Shown: positions 1-11,974 of the stretch, in pieces | How the letters are laid out: each line of letters opens with the position of its first letter | How positions within the stretch are numbered: the first letter of the stretch is position 1 | NCBI GenBank assembly: GCA_036874045.1 | Contig: CM072343.1 | Coordinates: forward strand, 392,001-456,000 | Length of the DNA stretch: 64,000 nucleotides | Reading direction: 5' to 3' | Source: Cymodocea nodosa | Taxonomy: Eukaryota > Streptophyta > Magnoliopsida > Alismatales > Cymodoceaceae | Notes under the pieces: generated by a model | What the model was told of the DNA's origin: nothing | The model's input: the letters and a program-made list of their open reading frames with translations, nothing else | Databases searched by the model: none | Translations under genes and position numbers: made by a program

Positions 1-849
1 ATTTTCCTATGATTCTTTTCTTTTGATCACCATGAAATACATATATATATATATATATATTCAATTCAATACCTTATCTTCACCTACAGATCCTTCCCAA
101 CTCCTTTGCCCCCTCTCTGGGAACTAGGGTTTCAATTAATTAGCAGCAGCAGAAACGCACTGTCGATGTGTGCGTTTATTTCTTCCTCCCTTCTCTCCCC
201 CCTCCCTCTTTTATAACGAGCGCTAGTAGTAAAAATCAGAGTTTCATTTTAACGTTGGATTTTTATATATTGGTGATAAATTTCCCAACTAAGAGCGAGC
301 TGTATCCTCTTTTGCCGTCATCCATTTCATCTCATTTTTTGGTAATAGTTGTATCCACTTTTGGCTCTATTTCACCTCATTTATTGTTATGTTTATCTTT
401 GTTTGTTTATTGTTTTAAATTACATGAATACCTTAAGTTTTTATTTAATTGTACATAGGTCTAAATGCTTATAACTAAGGACAATTCTTCTTCTCTTTTC
501 TGTCGTTACAGTATGTCATCCGAAATGAGTTTGATTTTTGTTGTTGATAATGTGCACCAGTTTGCTTCCGTTATGGTGTTGCTCCTCTTCTGTTGTATCA
601 TGTTCGAGGAACTTTGCTTCATCTGAAATGAGTTTGATTATCTCCCCTTTTTTCCATAAACGAGTTGTTAGATTTCAGTATCATTAGAAAATTTCTCCCC
701 AATCGTCATCAGTTATCTATGTACATCTGAAAAGGGGATATCCAATCACAACATACTTTTCACAGATGCATTTCAAATTAATAGTTGGTCAGAATTGTGC
801 ACCTTACGATTCATTTTACTTAATGGTAAACTATCTTATTATGTTGCAG
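1..849 (+). other. Left edge: presumed 5' intron of the ABCA gene
   Basis: This stretch precedes the first visible ABCA exon. The family normally starts with about 20 residues encoded by a short first exon, and I found no reading frame here that fits it. A clean acceptor (tgttgcag) closes at 849. A second acceptor-like tract ends near 510 and another near 765, so a non-coding exon is possible. A short AT microsatellite lies near 43-60. The first coding exon is most likely left of the window. Confidence 0.4.
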
Positions 850-3800
850 AAACACAGTATAAAGACCAACCTTCGTATAGTTTCTATCCCGATACTCTTG
901 TGTGTTCTTCTCGTTGTCATTCAAATAGTGGTGGATAATGAATTGGACAAACCTGAGAATAAATGTGGTTGCAAATGCACTGGTGATGGAAAGGGATCAT
1001 GTACAAAGGTGTGTGGGATTGCCTATTCCACCATCGATCAAGTAGGCACTTGTCCCATCAGCAGTCCTCCTGAATGGCCTCCATTGATGCAAGTACCTCG
1101 TCCCAAGAACCGGGCCGTGCAGAATGATCTAGCGTTCATTGCAGATTTGCCGAATGAGAGTTGCAGAAGGACAAATACTTGCCCTGCAACTGTACTCTTT
1201 ACTGGACAAAATCAAGATTTTGCAAGAAGTATGTGAATGATATGCAAGATGGTGTTCTTGAGATATTTGAAGATTATTATTATTGTCTCTTGAATTAATT
1301 TTTTGAAGAATAATTATCTCTTGAGCTAATGGATTGGGCATTGACATTGGATCCATCAGGTGTGGCACAGAATTTTTTTAGCAAATCTCCCATTGCTAAC
1401 ACTTCTGTCCTTTCAAGTGGAAATAACGAAGAAATTTTGAATACTTTATCAAATTTTACTTTGGTGAGTACCCTTCTTATCATCTGATCTTACAAGTTAG
1501 TTCATAAAAAGAGATCCTTACAGGAATTTTGGGATTCTTCAGGGAACAGACAGTGTCACGGCTTCTACAAATTTCATTGAACCAGCATTCCTGTCTAAGA
1601 CACCAATATATAACATTCAATCTCAATGCAATTCCAGTTCCACATTGTCGATTGGCATACCAGTACTAGAGCGTTCAGTGATAAAAAATGGTATTAATTT
1701 TGAACTCCTAAACTTGTCGCATCTTAAATGTCTAAGTTGATAGTACATATGCAAATCTATTTCATTTCCTGGCAAATAAATCATAGTACATCCCATACTT
1801 TCTGGTCACATTCTGGTTATCCACAATAAATCATAGTACAGGTTTACATAGGTAAGTACAGATTTTGAAAAACTTATAATTTTGTAATTTGTGTTTTTCA
1901 ATGCTGCTTAACACACTTCATTTATGAAGTACAAAGTTAATTTAGTAATATCGATAGCCTGCTAAAGAAGAGAGTCTTGTTTTTAACTTATAAATTTCTG
2001 GCTTGACATGAAATATGAATCAGATGCTCAATGTGTTCAAAGCTTAAATGTATGGCGTGCTGACTCTTCAGCAGTAAATGATGTGCTTTATAAGGGTTAC
2101 TGGAGAGCAAATGACGACCGGTCCATTAATGAAATTCTGACAGGTAATGTTTTTCTATTTATAATTCACTATTCACGTTGTTAAATTTCTTTATTTTTGT
2201 TATATGATAACCATGTTTCTTTATCATTATTGTAGCATATGATTTTCTAGACTCTGATGAGAAACAGTTCAACGTGAGTATTTGGTACAATTCAACCCTT
2301 AAGAATGACTCTGTCTTTCTTGGCCCTCCTCCCGCATTGCTGCGTGTTGGCCGTTCTGTGAATGTGGTAACTACTGCCGGACTTACTAATTAGTTCATTA
2401 ACCTGTTAGCCTTCACTAGGCATGGTAGATTGATCTTTTTTCTGTAAAAGGAGTCTGTTTAGAACATTAACAATGACAGAATTGGGAACTTGCATTGATA
2501 TTTCCATGTAATGAACATCATTATCCATCCTCTAAAATACCTTTTTGGGGAGATGGCTCCATAGTTGTGATGGTTAAATGTTCTAAATTCTAAGGTCTAC
2601 TAGATAGAAATGCGTAAGTTTCTCGTCGAATGTCAATATATTTTAAAATTAAAAAATACAAGAGAGTGTCAAGCAAAAAAAAATTAAGAGGGAAAAAGAA
2701 AGATTATTTCTATACTTGGTGTTGATACTAATACCATGTTGCAAACTGTATTCTGCAAGCTGAAGATTATTAACAATAATTTTACCATGATAAAAACTGA
2801 TCCTTAATTTGGAAGCAATCTCTAAATACAATTTGTCCTGTTATTTTTGCTTATGGACATTGAATAGGGTTTCTTGTATGTTGACCATATTGTGTAGGTA
2901 TCAAATGCCTTTCTCCAGTCCTTAAATGGATCTCTTCTGAAGATGCCATTCGAGTTTATCAAAGAAATGCCAAAGCCTGCTACAAAAATTGAGCTGGATT
3001 TTTCATCTCTTCTTGGTCCACTTTTTTTCAAATGGGTTATTGAGCTAATTTTTCCGGTAATTACAACAATCCTTGCTTCATTGCATCTAAATATCTAACA
3101 TGGATTTTAACATTGAATTTTTAGCCAGTATGATTTTGTCAGGTTTTAGAAGATAATATCTTGCATGCTTACTATCCTTTTAAAATTCCGCATCTTCTTG
3201 GGTTGGAGATTGGGATTCTTTCGCATCTTAATTTCTGTCTCTGATTCCGGACTACTTTTATTGTGAAGGTTTTATTGACATATCTAGTTTATGAAAAGCA
3301 ACACAAGCTAAGAATCATGATGAAAATGCATGGACTTGGGGATGGAGCATACTGGATTATTTCATATGGATATTTCCTTTTAATATCGACTGTTTATGTT
3401 CTGCTATTTGTCATATTTGGATCTGTCATAGGTAAGATGATGTCTAATGTTAAAAATATCTGTCATTCTAACCATAAATGGATTATTTCTAATATACCCT
3501 TTTTTCAGGTTTGAAGTACTTCTCTACGAATGATTACAGCATACAGTTTGTGTTCTATTTTTCTTTCGTAAACTTGCAAATTGTGCTTGCCTTTCTCATG
3601 GCAATAGTTTTTTCTAATGTAAAGGCTGCCCAAGGTTTTCCTCTATTTCATTGTTAACATCTTATGAAAGTACGATTATCATAGCCCCACTCTTTCTCAC
3701 CATTTTTCCTTGTTGGCAGCAATTGCATACATCTACATATTTGCATCAGGTCTCCTGGCTGCTAATCTTTTGCAATCTTTTATAGAAGATCAATCATTCC

Positions 3801-6344
3801 CAAGTAAGTTAAAAAAGCTGTGGAAAAGTTGATGATGGCTATTTCTATTTTCACCATCAAATATTGTATTTATTAGTACATATTTCCTAAATATTGCTAG
3901 GGAACTGGGTTATAGTCATGGAGTTGATTCCTGCATTTTCTCTCTACCGTGGGCTGTATGAATTTGGACAGTATTCGTTCACTGCAAGATATATGGGAAC
4001 TTCTGGAATGCGCTGGAAGGATCTGAATGACAGTGATAATGGACTGAGGGAGGTTTTAATTATCATTATTGTCGAGTGGTTTGTATTGCTTCTTGTCTCA
4101 TACCATTTGGATCAACTTGGTTCCCTAGGAAGTAGAACTCGAAAAAATCCTCTACCCTTTCTTCAATACTTTCAGAGGAAAGTTCCACTATCCTCCAAAA
4201 GTAAGAGCTTTCAAAGACAGGGATCCAAAGTTTTTGTTGAAGTTGAGAAAGCTGATGTTATCCAAGAAGTGAGTTTAGATTCTCCTTTTCCCAGCAATTT
4301 AAATGTGCTTTGATCATAAGTTTGAACATCGAAAGTTGTTGCAAGACTTTTAAGCAACAGAAAACTGACAATAGATAAAATCTAGTTGAAACTTTTATAA
4401 AACCGACCACTTCAGCCCCACTCTCATATCAAGATTGTTATGATGACATACTGATGTCGTCTCTAATTTTTTTCCAGAGGCAGATAGTTGAACAGTTACT
4501 AATTGAGCCCAGTACAAGCTATGCCATTGTCTCTGATAATCTTAAGAAGGTGTACCCAGGCCGAGATGGAAATCCTGATAAGCTTGCAGTTCAAGGTTTA
4601 TCTCTTGCTATACCACGTGGGGAATGTTTTGGTGTCTTGGGCCCTAATGGTGCTGGGAAAACCACTTTTATTCATATGGTATTCTCTATCACGTGGATAT
4701 TCTGTTACACCATCTAAATGTTGTCTTCGTTCTTCATGTCAACTTGATTTGTTTTGCAATTTTGTTCAGTTGATTGGCCTTTTGTCTCCAACATCTGGAA
4801 ATGCTTATGTTCAGGGTCACAGCATACTAAACGACATGAACAAAATTTACACTAGTATGGGTGTTTGCCCCCAGCATGAGTAAGAATTGTTAAATTATCC
4901 TCTCTTATAGTACTTACTCCAATGGGCTGAAATGTACCTTAATTCAAACTAATGTTTTATTGATAATAAGATGCTGAGAACTTGCCTTTTTGTTGATATT
5001 GCAGTATGCTCTGGGAAATGTTAACGGGAAGAGAGCATCTACTTTTTTATGGCCGTTTGAAAAACCTCAAAGGATCTGAACTATTGCAGGTACTTTCCCC
5101 ACAAATACTTTTATTACCTTTCTATTCAGATGGCAATGAGCAATTGATAAATCATAAATCCAAAAATTTAAGCATACTAGGAACGCTTGCTACTTGATAT
5201 TGTAGAACAAATACATAAGTGATGCAATAATCTTCTTTTTTCTTTTCCTTTTACAGGCTGTTGAAGAATCACTAAGAAGTGTCAATCTATTTCATGGAGG
5301 CGTTGGTGATAAACAAGCTGGGAAATATAGTGGTGGCATGAAGAGAAGGCTAAGTGTTGCTATTTCGTTGATTGGAGATCCTAAGGTTTGTCTAACTAAA
5401 TTTACATTATAAATTCTACTTTAAGATACCCTCCATCAGTGACATTCAATAAGCTTTGCAACTTCGTAGGTTGTCTACATGGATGAACCAAGTACCGGTT
5501 TAGATCCTGCCTCAAGAAGCAACCTATGGAATGTTGTGAAGAATGCTAAGCAAAATCGGGCAATCATACTCACTAGTAAAATTTCTTTTCTTCTATCACA
5601 GCATAGTAACTCTTTCTAGCTATGCCATTTTTTTAATTGGAGAAAAAGTCACTCTAACAGTGACTAACTCCTTAGTGCAGATTATCTTCGATGTAATTTC
5701 TTTTCCCCTTATACTTACTGGTTATGAAATATCTGTCCTCAGCACATTCAATGGAAGAGGCAGAGGTTCTTTGTGACCGATTAGGAATCTTTGTTGGCGG
5801 AGGCATGCAGTGCATGGGGAATGCTAAACAGGTACTCGATGAAGCATAGCTATGTTGCCAAATGTTTCACATGAACATGAAGATTATGCTGCTACACCAT
5901 TCTCACATAAACTTGATCCATTATTCTTCTAAATAAGTGTTTCACCCTTCATATACACAAGGAAAGCCAAGCAGATTAATTATAAAAACTGCAGCATAAC
6001 TGGCTATTAAATAGTGAGCTCAAGTATATATTTCTTTTGATCAACAGCTAAAAGCCAGATATGGAGGATCATACGTGTTTACAATGACCACATCTCAAAA
6101 TGAGGAGCGTGCGGTGGAGGACTTAGTGCGTCATCTTTCTCCCAATGCGATTAGGACATATCACATATCAGGGACACAGAAGTTTGAAATTCCAAAGCAA
6201 GACGTCAAGATAGCTGATGTGTTTGAGGCAGTTGAAAAAGCAAAAAGAAGGTTCCTCCCCATACAGGCATGGGGTTTGTCTGACGCCACATTGGAAGATG
6301 TCTTCATTAAAGTTGCAAAATCTGAGGATTCCTTGGATACATGA
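850..6344 (+). CDS. ABC transporter A family, half-size (ABCA2/3/7-like), first exon missing
   Basis: Half-size ABCA transporter: one membrane domain then one nucleotide-binding domain. Visible exons are 850-1228, 1360-1463, 1543-1690, 2024-2143, 2236-2366, 2898-3056, 3269-3431, 3509-3634, 3720-3803, 3901-4268, 4478-4678, 4770-4879, 5005-5089, 5257-5385, 5470-5575, 5743-5831 and 6048-6344. They give 932 residues plus a stop with every phase closing. A membrane helix sits at visible residues 10-30, followed by a large Cys-rich loop and a helix cluster at about 335-545. Walker A (GPNGAGKTT) is near residue 649, the Q-loop (VCPQHD) spans an exon junction, the signature is [10 protein letters not shown], Walker B is [13 protein letters not shown] and the H-loop is TTHSMEEAE. 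Family members are membrane lipid transporters; AtABCA9 is tied to ER fatty-acid supply. No catalytic residue is lost, so the gene looks functional. Only the first ~20 codons are absent. Confidence 0.93.
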
Positions 6345-6376
6345 CCCAAAAATTCATAATTGCTTTGTGTTCTTTG

Positions 6377-6378
<2 letters not shown>

Positions 6379-6410
<32 letters not shown>
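6379..6410. repeat. (CT)16 microsatellite
   Basis: A pure CT dinucleotide run starts 35 bases after the ABCA stop codon, so it should lie in the 3' untranslated region. Confidence 0.95.
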
Positions 6411-6413
<3 letters not shown>

Positions 6414-7024
6414 TGTGGATATATAGATCATTGTATGATATACATTGTGGAAACTTATTTATTCCCTATGCTTTTTCATGGATTTTTTGTAAATATACAG
6501 AAAATTCAATTCAGCGCTTTGATGTAATGCACATTTTTCATTGTATAATTGATCTGTCCATTCATCTCTTTGTTGACCAGTTTGTAGGACGAAGAGGGCA
6601 CAGTACAATAACAAGATCAGCTAAGATTTTGTGAAGGAAAAAAAGTGATAATTTGGACTAGACAATGTGTCTGGTGAATTGAATCAAATTATGAAATGAC
6701 TTTAATTCATTCCTTTCTTGAATAAATCATGAGGTTGCTTCTACTTTCTAGCCTTTCCACCATAATCAAAATACTTGAGTTCTGAAATGACTTTATTCAT
6801 TTCTTTCTTGAATAAATTATGAAGTTGTTTCTACTTTCTAGCCATTCCATCCACCATAACCGAGGTGATAACATACCAGTTTAAATACAGTCTTTATCAA
6901 TATTTTTATAAATTATGTATAAATAATATTATTTAATATTGTACAAATTAATATTAATATGAAATTTATATTTAATATATATATATATTTATTTATTTTA
7001 AATATTAAGTTTTTAAATTAATAT
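6411..7024. other. ABCA 3' flank with a 90-bp tandem duplication
   Basis: No gene is seen. A sequence beginning tgaaatgacttta at 6692 recurs at 6782, including the shared tract ttctactttctagcc, giving a diverged tandem pair of about 85-90 bp. From about 6890 to 7024 the DNA is almost pure A/T. Confidence 0.75.
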
Positions 7025-7700
7025 TTAAGTAAGATAAACACGTACCTGCGGACTGATACGTTTTAGCCATGCTTCTTCCAAACCATTCGAAAATGATGGA
7101 GCCCCCAATCCACCCGCGCCAAGAGCCGGAGGTGGAAATCCACCTTCTTCCTTCCCCGCCCGCATTTTCCGGACAACCCTTTCAGGATGGGACCAGGACC
7201 GGGGCCGCCTGGAAGTGCAGGATATCCGCGACGGCCACAGCATCCAATCCCTCCATACATTCGATCCCACCACCGCTAGCTCGCCGAGGGGAACCAGTCC
7301 GGTTCAGCTCTAGGGATAGATGGTAGGTCTTTCGAACGGTACGACGACGATGGCGTCCCCTTCTTCCACGGCGAACGGAGGGTAGGGGTGGCGATCGATT
7401 CTGGATCCTAATGTATGTTTTGCTTTCGTGCGAAGGATTTCATCTTTGAGACTTCCGCATGTTTGCTGTTGCAGTTCCAGAAGTGATTGCGGTGGCCGTG
7501 GTGGCGGTTGAACGGCCGAACATGGATTACTGCCTCTGCTTGGTTATAGTGTTCACCGTCACGAGGTACAGTATCAGAGACTGCAGTAGAAATGTCTGGA
7601 TTCTTTTTTGGTTTTTAGAAATTGTGATGATTGGGTTGTCAATGATTTTAATTTTAAGTAGACTTTTTTTCAATGATAGTCATTTTAAATAATTTTTTTA
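7025..7700. other. Unresolved GC-rich island
   Basis: After the AT-rich block the base composition shifts sharply: about 7060-7330 is GC-rich with several overlapping open frames of 65-85 codons on both strands. None resembles a family I know, none has a clear start context, and the frames are Pro/Arg-rich as expected by chance in GC-rich DNA. It could be the first exon and promoter of an unrecognised gene or a decayed gene piece. From 7460 a second open frame (77 codons) is hydrophobic and equally unrecognised. Confidence 0.3.
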
Positions 7701-8238
7701 GAATGACGGTGATTTGTCATAATCACTGCATTATCAAGTCTTCCGAGAGTTGAATCGGAAGACTAGGTCCTAACCGCCCTTTTTGTTTTCCAAAGAAAAA
7801 CCTTGTCCCAATAGCTTTACTTCAAGGCATAGATTCTCAAAGAACAGCATTTGACACTTGGGTTTGGAACAGAATCATCCACATCTTTGAAAGAACTTTA
7901 CGAAAAATATTAAGCAGGAATTACAAAATCTAATATTAGAATTTTTTCACAATGTACAAGAGTTTCTTGTACATGTAAAGAATGTGTGATACATCACTTC
8001 CAAAGAATGATATTTGAAGAATTACGTATTGCAAAAGTAATGACTCAAGGGTGCTAATAACATCAGCAGAATGGTTGATGGAAGGAGTACAATGTCTCGT
8101 TTGCCCACATTCATACTGATTGCAAGTTTGCAACATGACCTATGCACATCACATGCAATGTTTCATCCTCTGTACCGCATGCAATAGCTTTGCAATGGGA
8201 TAACCAAGAATCAAACATTAACATCGGTTTGATTCAAT
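7701..8238. other. Intergenic, includes 3' flank of the LIP1-like gene
   Basis: No coding signal was seen. The right part should contain the 3' untranslated region of the minus-strand GTPase gene that stops at 8239. Confidence 0.5.
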
Positions 8239-11200
8239 TTAAGAGAATCTTTGGTAACTGTAGTTATCAGACATAGACATCAGCTGCTGAGGGTAGAGTG
8301 TAGGAGGTGGTGTGAGGTTGCGCTGTGGAGGAAGTGAAGAAAGAGTATCGTACTTGTAAAGTTCGTCGTTTGAACTGCAAGAAAAATGCCCAGAAATCCC
8401 ATTATTAGGTGGATCAACGATTATTGCGAAAAAAATGAACATGACATTCCACTGAAGCAGTATTTAATCTGCAATTCAGGCTTAAATAATCACTAACATT
8501 AGCATCTAAAAGATTTTTTGACTTGAACAGAAAGGTTGATGCCAGAGCAGAAAGGAATAGAACCCTCATGTGGGATCAAAGACGGGATGCTTCGTTATCG
8601 TTATCTAGAGAGAAAATTACCTGTTGCTCCTGTGAACCATATCTTCATTGGAAATTTCACTTGACCTTTTGATCGGATTTTGAAGTGGCGATATAGACCA
8701 AGAATTTTGCATTGGCGGTTCATCAGAAAAGTACCTTCTTCTGATTAGCTGGGAACAGGTCGTGAATGTTAGAATCTAGTAGATTTGTCCCACCGAAAAC
8801 AAATATGTGACCATAATTAAGCACTGACCATTCGGAAAAACTTTATTATAGCTTCCTTGTCGAATCTAGCTTCTTTGGCAGCCTGCAAGGTTTGAACAGA
8901 TGGAAGATACAATATGATTATGATGCCGGGGATATAGCCAATACAAAACTCCAATCAACAAAACATAATTTTTTTTTCCTAATAAACAAATAACATATTC
9001 TGAACAAGTGCTTTAACTTCCTTGTTAGGATTGATTTCCATACAATCTAAAGTTTTATTTGAGTGTAAAGTGTGTCTCCAAATTTCTTTTGTAAAAACAA
9101 CTGATCATCATTGACTAATGTCTGATCAAAGGATTTCATCTGATAAAACAGGGTAACCTAGGCTAAAATCTAGTGTTTTTCTGTACTTACCCTTTCATCC
9201 CTGTCCCTTCTTTCCCATAGATTCTCATGCCTCAGCACCCCCAATTGTCGTTATTTTCATTGTCAACTTAATCCTAAGGAGAAGCATGTGAATGAATCAA
9301 ATATGAGGATGGAATATGATTACACACTCCTCTACATCATATTTAAGATTAAAAGTAATTGAGGGACTCGTTTGTGTGGATTTATTTTCTTTGATTGTCT
9401 ATGATATCCTTATAGACACCAAAACTTTTAAATCTCGATCATCAATTTAAAACATGAATGATGATATTTAAAATAGGACTTGTAACTACCAGTTGGTAAT
9501 TATTAATTTATCTTACAAAGCATGGGTAACATAGAATTTTCTTCTTCTTCTTCTTTTTCCACCATCTCTTTTCGTTTGATTCTCCTATGGAAAGTTGGAA
9601 ACTAACTCAAGGTAATAAGATGACCTAATCTCTAATAAGAAGATGTTTGAATTAAAATTTGAATATTACTATTAAAACCCAAGAATAACTAATTCAATAG
9701 GTTTTCTAAAATGAGCCACAAAAGTCGAAAGATTGGTACAAAAAAAATGCAAGGGGTTTTTCAAGAATGTGAAAAAAATACTCAAGGGACTTGGAAGAAA
9801 ATTACCTATTTTTATGGGACTACTCAACTAAAACAGAAGGCACAATGAATAAAACAGAAGAAAGACATCAAAATACTGAGCGAAAGTATCAAAAATGAGC
9901 TCTCACTGCAATTAGTCCTTTGCTACCAGGAAAGCTCTCTGTTAGTGGAAGCTCTTCAATGGGTGGAAGTAAACCCTGCTTCTCAACCCACTGTCGAGCA
10001 GCATCAACAAGATTTCCACTGCTTCCTCTTGTGCCTTCCTTCGCTGCAATATCAGCTTTGTTGCCAACGACAAGATATGGAACAGGAAGACCACCAATTC
10101 CACCAGAACTAAGGGGAGCTGAAAATGTCCCTGTAGCTGAGATTTCTGTCGCCCACTTCTGAATGTTCGTTTTTGTCTTTCTCTGGGAAAGATCATGAAC
10201 AAATATGACACCTAAAAAGGAATGTTCAAAACAATTCTTCAGCAAGTCATATGATCTTACAAATTTTCTATGCACGATTAAAAAAAAAGTGAGCTGCAAC
10301 TGATCCAACTTTGCAAGATATGGTTCAGAATTCTGTGGATCTCATTTCAAAATGATAAAAACCCACCTAGGGCATGTATTTCTGTTAAATGGTTTCTAAT
10401 AATTATCATTCAATCGGGTCCTTTTTTTTTTTAATCTTTTGCAACATCCAATTGACCTCAAGGAATTAAGATAATCAGATAAGGATGAACAGTATACGAT
10501 CCACACTCAAGTAAAAGGAAATCATACATTAAAGAAATTTGTTTAACACCATAAAAAAAACAATTTGGCTCATTTATATTGGAGACATAAATACGCAATA
10601 AAATGTAACAAGTGGGAAAACTGATTATGTGAAATTCAGATCCCAATGATACTACATGACACAAATCATCAGTTACTCTATGTTTAAGTTTACTGATAAG
10701 TGTGTTTTACATGCATCAAGTTTCAAGAAACAGATGAGCAAGAATTTGATGTAAGGTGGTAGGATATGTTAAAAGAAGGAACAGAGGAAGTTCATTTACG
10801 TCAGGCAAATTTACCAACCACTGATTTGAGTATAAAAAAGGGACCGACAGTTCTTATATCTTTCGTGCCCAGAGATATCCCAAAGCTCCACAAAGAAGCT
10901 CCTCTCTCCATCACCTTTTAAGTTGTTGGAAGAACTAGCCGGATTCCCACAAGTCACATGCTGTGAATAAAAGAAAGTCATGTTGGACAATTTCTCCAAA
11001 GGCAACCCTTGGCGTAGTGTGAAGAACCAAGAAATTGCAACCTTACCTTCACACTGACGGTGCAACCAATTGTCTGAGATGGACGAGTAATTGCTGAGCC
11101 TTTTATGATCAGATTGGCAAGAGATGTTTTCCCAACACCTGCAAGGCCATCATATGTTAGCTTTTGCTCAAATGGGCAAGTGCATCCAAACACTGGAACA

Positions 11201-11974
11201 TCGTATGCCAAGTACATTGTCCAGGAATAGCATCAAGGGGCAACAAGTTCCCAAACTAAGTTGAATAGGCTTAGGAGGAGCTTCTCAAACAACATTGACG
11301 ACTACAGAGTTTCCCCAACCATCCTTAAATATGAATCCAGTCTTCAAGAATCACAGAACCAAATCACATGAGAAAAATGGAACAATATCAATCAAACATT
11401 ACGGAGTATTGAAATTTCAACTCAAAATTAATTAATAATAAGTAAAAAAAAAAAAAAAAAAATCTTCACTTGTGACTTATATTATAAGTATCTAATAGAT
11501 AGATATGCATGAACTTACTTTAACATTATATTCAAAATTACATCTCAAAATTAATTGATAATATTAACCTAGATTCAATTTCTACACTAACTAATGTCAG
11601 ACTATCTCAACACTCCCCCCTCACTTGTCTTAAAGATAGACATGTGAATTCATTCTGATACCATATTAAAATTTTAACTTAAAATCAATTAATAATAAAT
11701 AAATAAATTCACGAGATTCAATCATTGTACTGATTGACATGAAACCATTTCTAACAAGTAGATCTCCAGATCCGCATGGATGAAATTCCCAAAAAGGAGA
11801 CAAACAAGGAGAAACGATTCACACCATCTCACCTAGAAGAATCTCTTTACCATGACAGATTAGAAGATATGAGGCAATACCAGAATCACCGACGACGAGA
11901 ACTCGGACTTGGCCGCAGAGGTGCCCTCCGTTCTGCTCCTTGCCATCATCCCTCGCCCTTTCCCTCGAAAACAT
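8239..11974 (-). CDS. LIP1: Small GTPase, LIP1 type (light insensitive period 1-like)
   Basis: Plant-specific Ras-superfamily GTPase. Minus-strand exons: 11974-11881, 11138-11047, 10960-10819, 10211-9907, 8882-8829, 8748-8621 and 8374-8239, giving 316 residues with all phases closing. The start (MFSRERARDD) directly precedes the conserved core. Motifs: P-loop GDSGVGKTS at residues 29-37, switch II WDISGHERYKNC at 89-100 (His where most Ras proteins have Gln), and NKAD at 160-163. The end of the core is followed by a Pro/Ser-rich tail containing RNLTPPPTLYPQQ. There is no C-terminal prenylation Cys. In Arabidopsis, LIP1 adjusts the circadian clock and its light input and affects microtubules. 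The donor after residue 110 (GTTGGT) is weak but is the only one that keeps the frame. Introns 1 (11139-11880) and 4 (8883-9906) are the long ones. Confidence 0.92.
11400..11770. repeat. Interspersed repeat with A-tract inside LIP1-like intron 1
   Basis: The motif tcaaaattaattgataat and close variants occur at about 11420, 11545 and 11680. An A18 run sits at about 11444-11461, and a tract resembling the reverse complement of a tRNA-primed LTR junction (tctgataccatattaaa) lies near 11656. A related string recurs at 46290-46390. This looks like a decayed retroelement end; the class is not certain. Confidence 0.4.

Noticed and set aside
766..849. ATG at 766 as the start of the ABCA protein
   Set aside because: Residues before 850 do not resemble the family, and a good acceptor ends at 849; an upstream exon is more likely.
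1229..1359. Apparent premature stop in the second ABCA exon
   Set aside because: It is removed by a normal GT-AG intron (1229-1359) that restores the frame through a split Ser codon.
7063..7260. Gly/Pro-rich frames suggestive of an RNA-binding protein
   Set aside because: Overlapping alternatives on both strands with no conserved motif; composition alone explains them.
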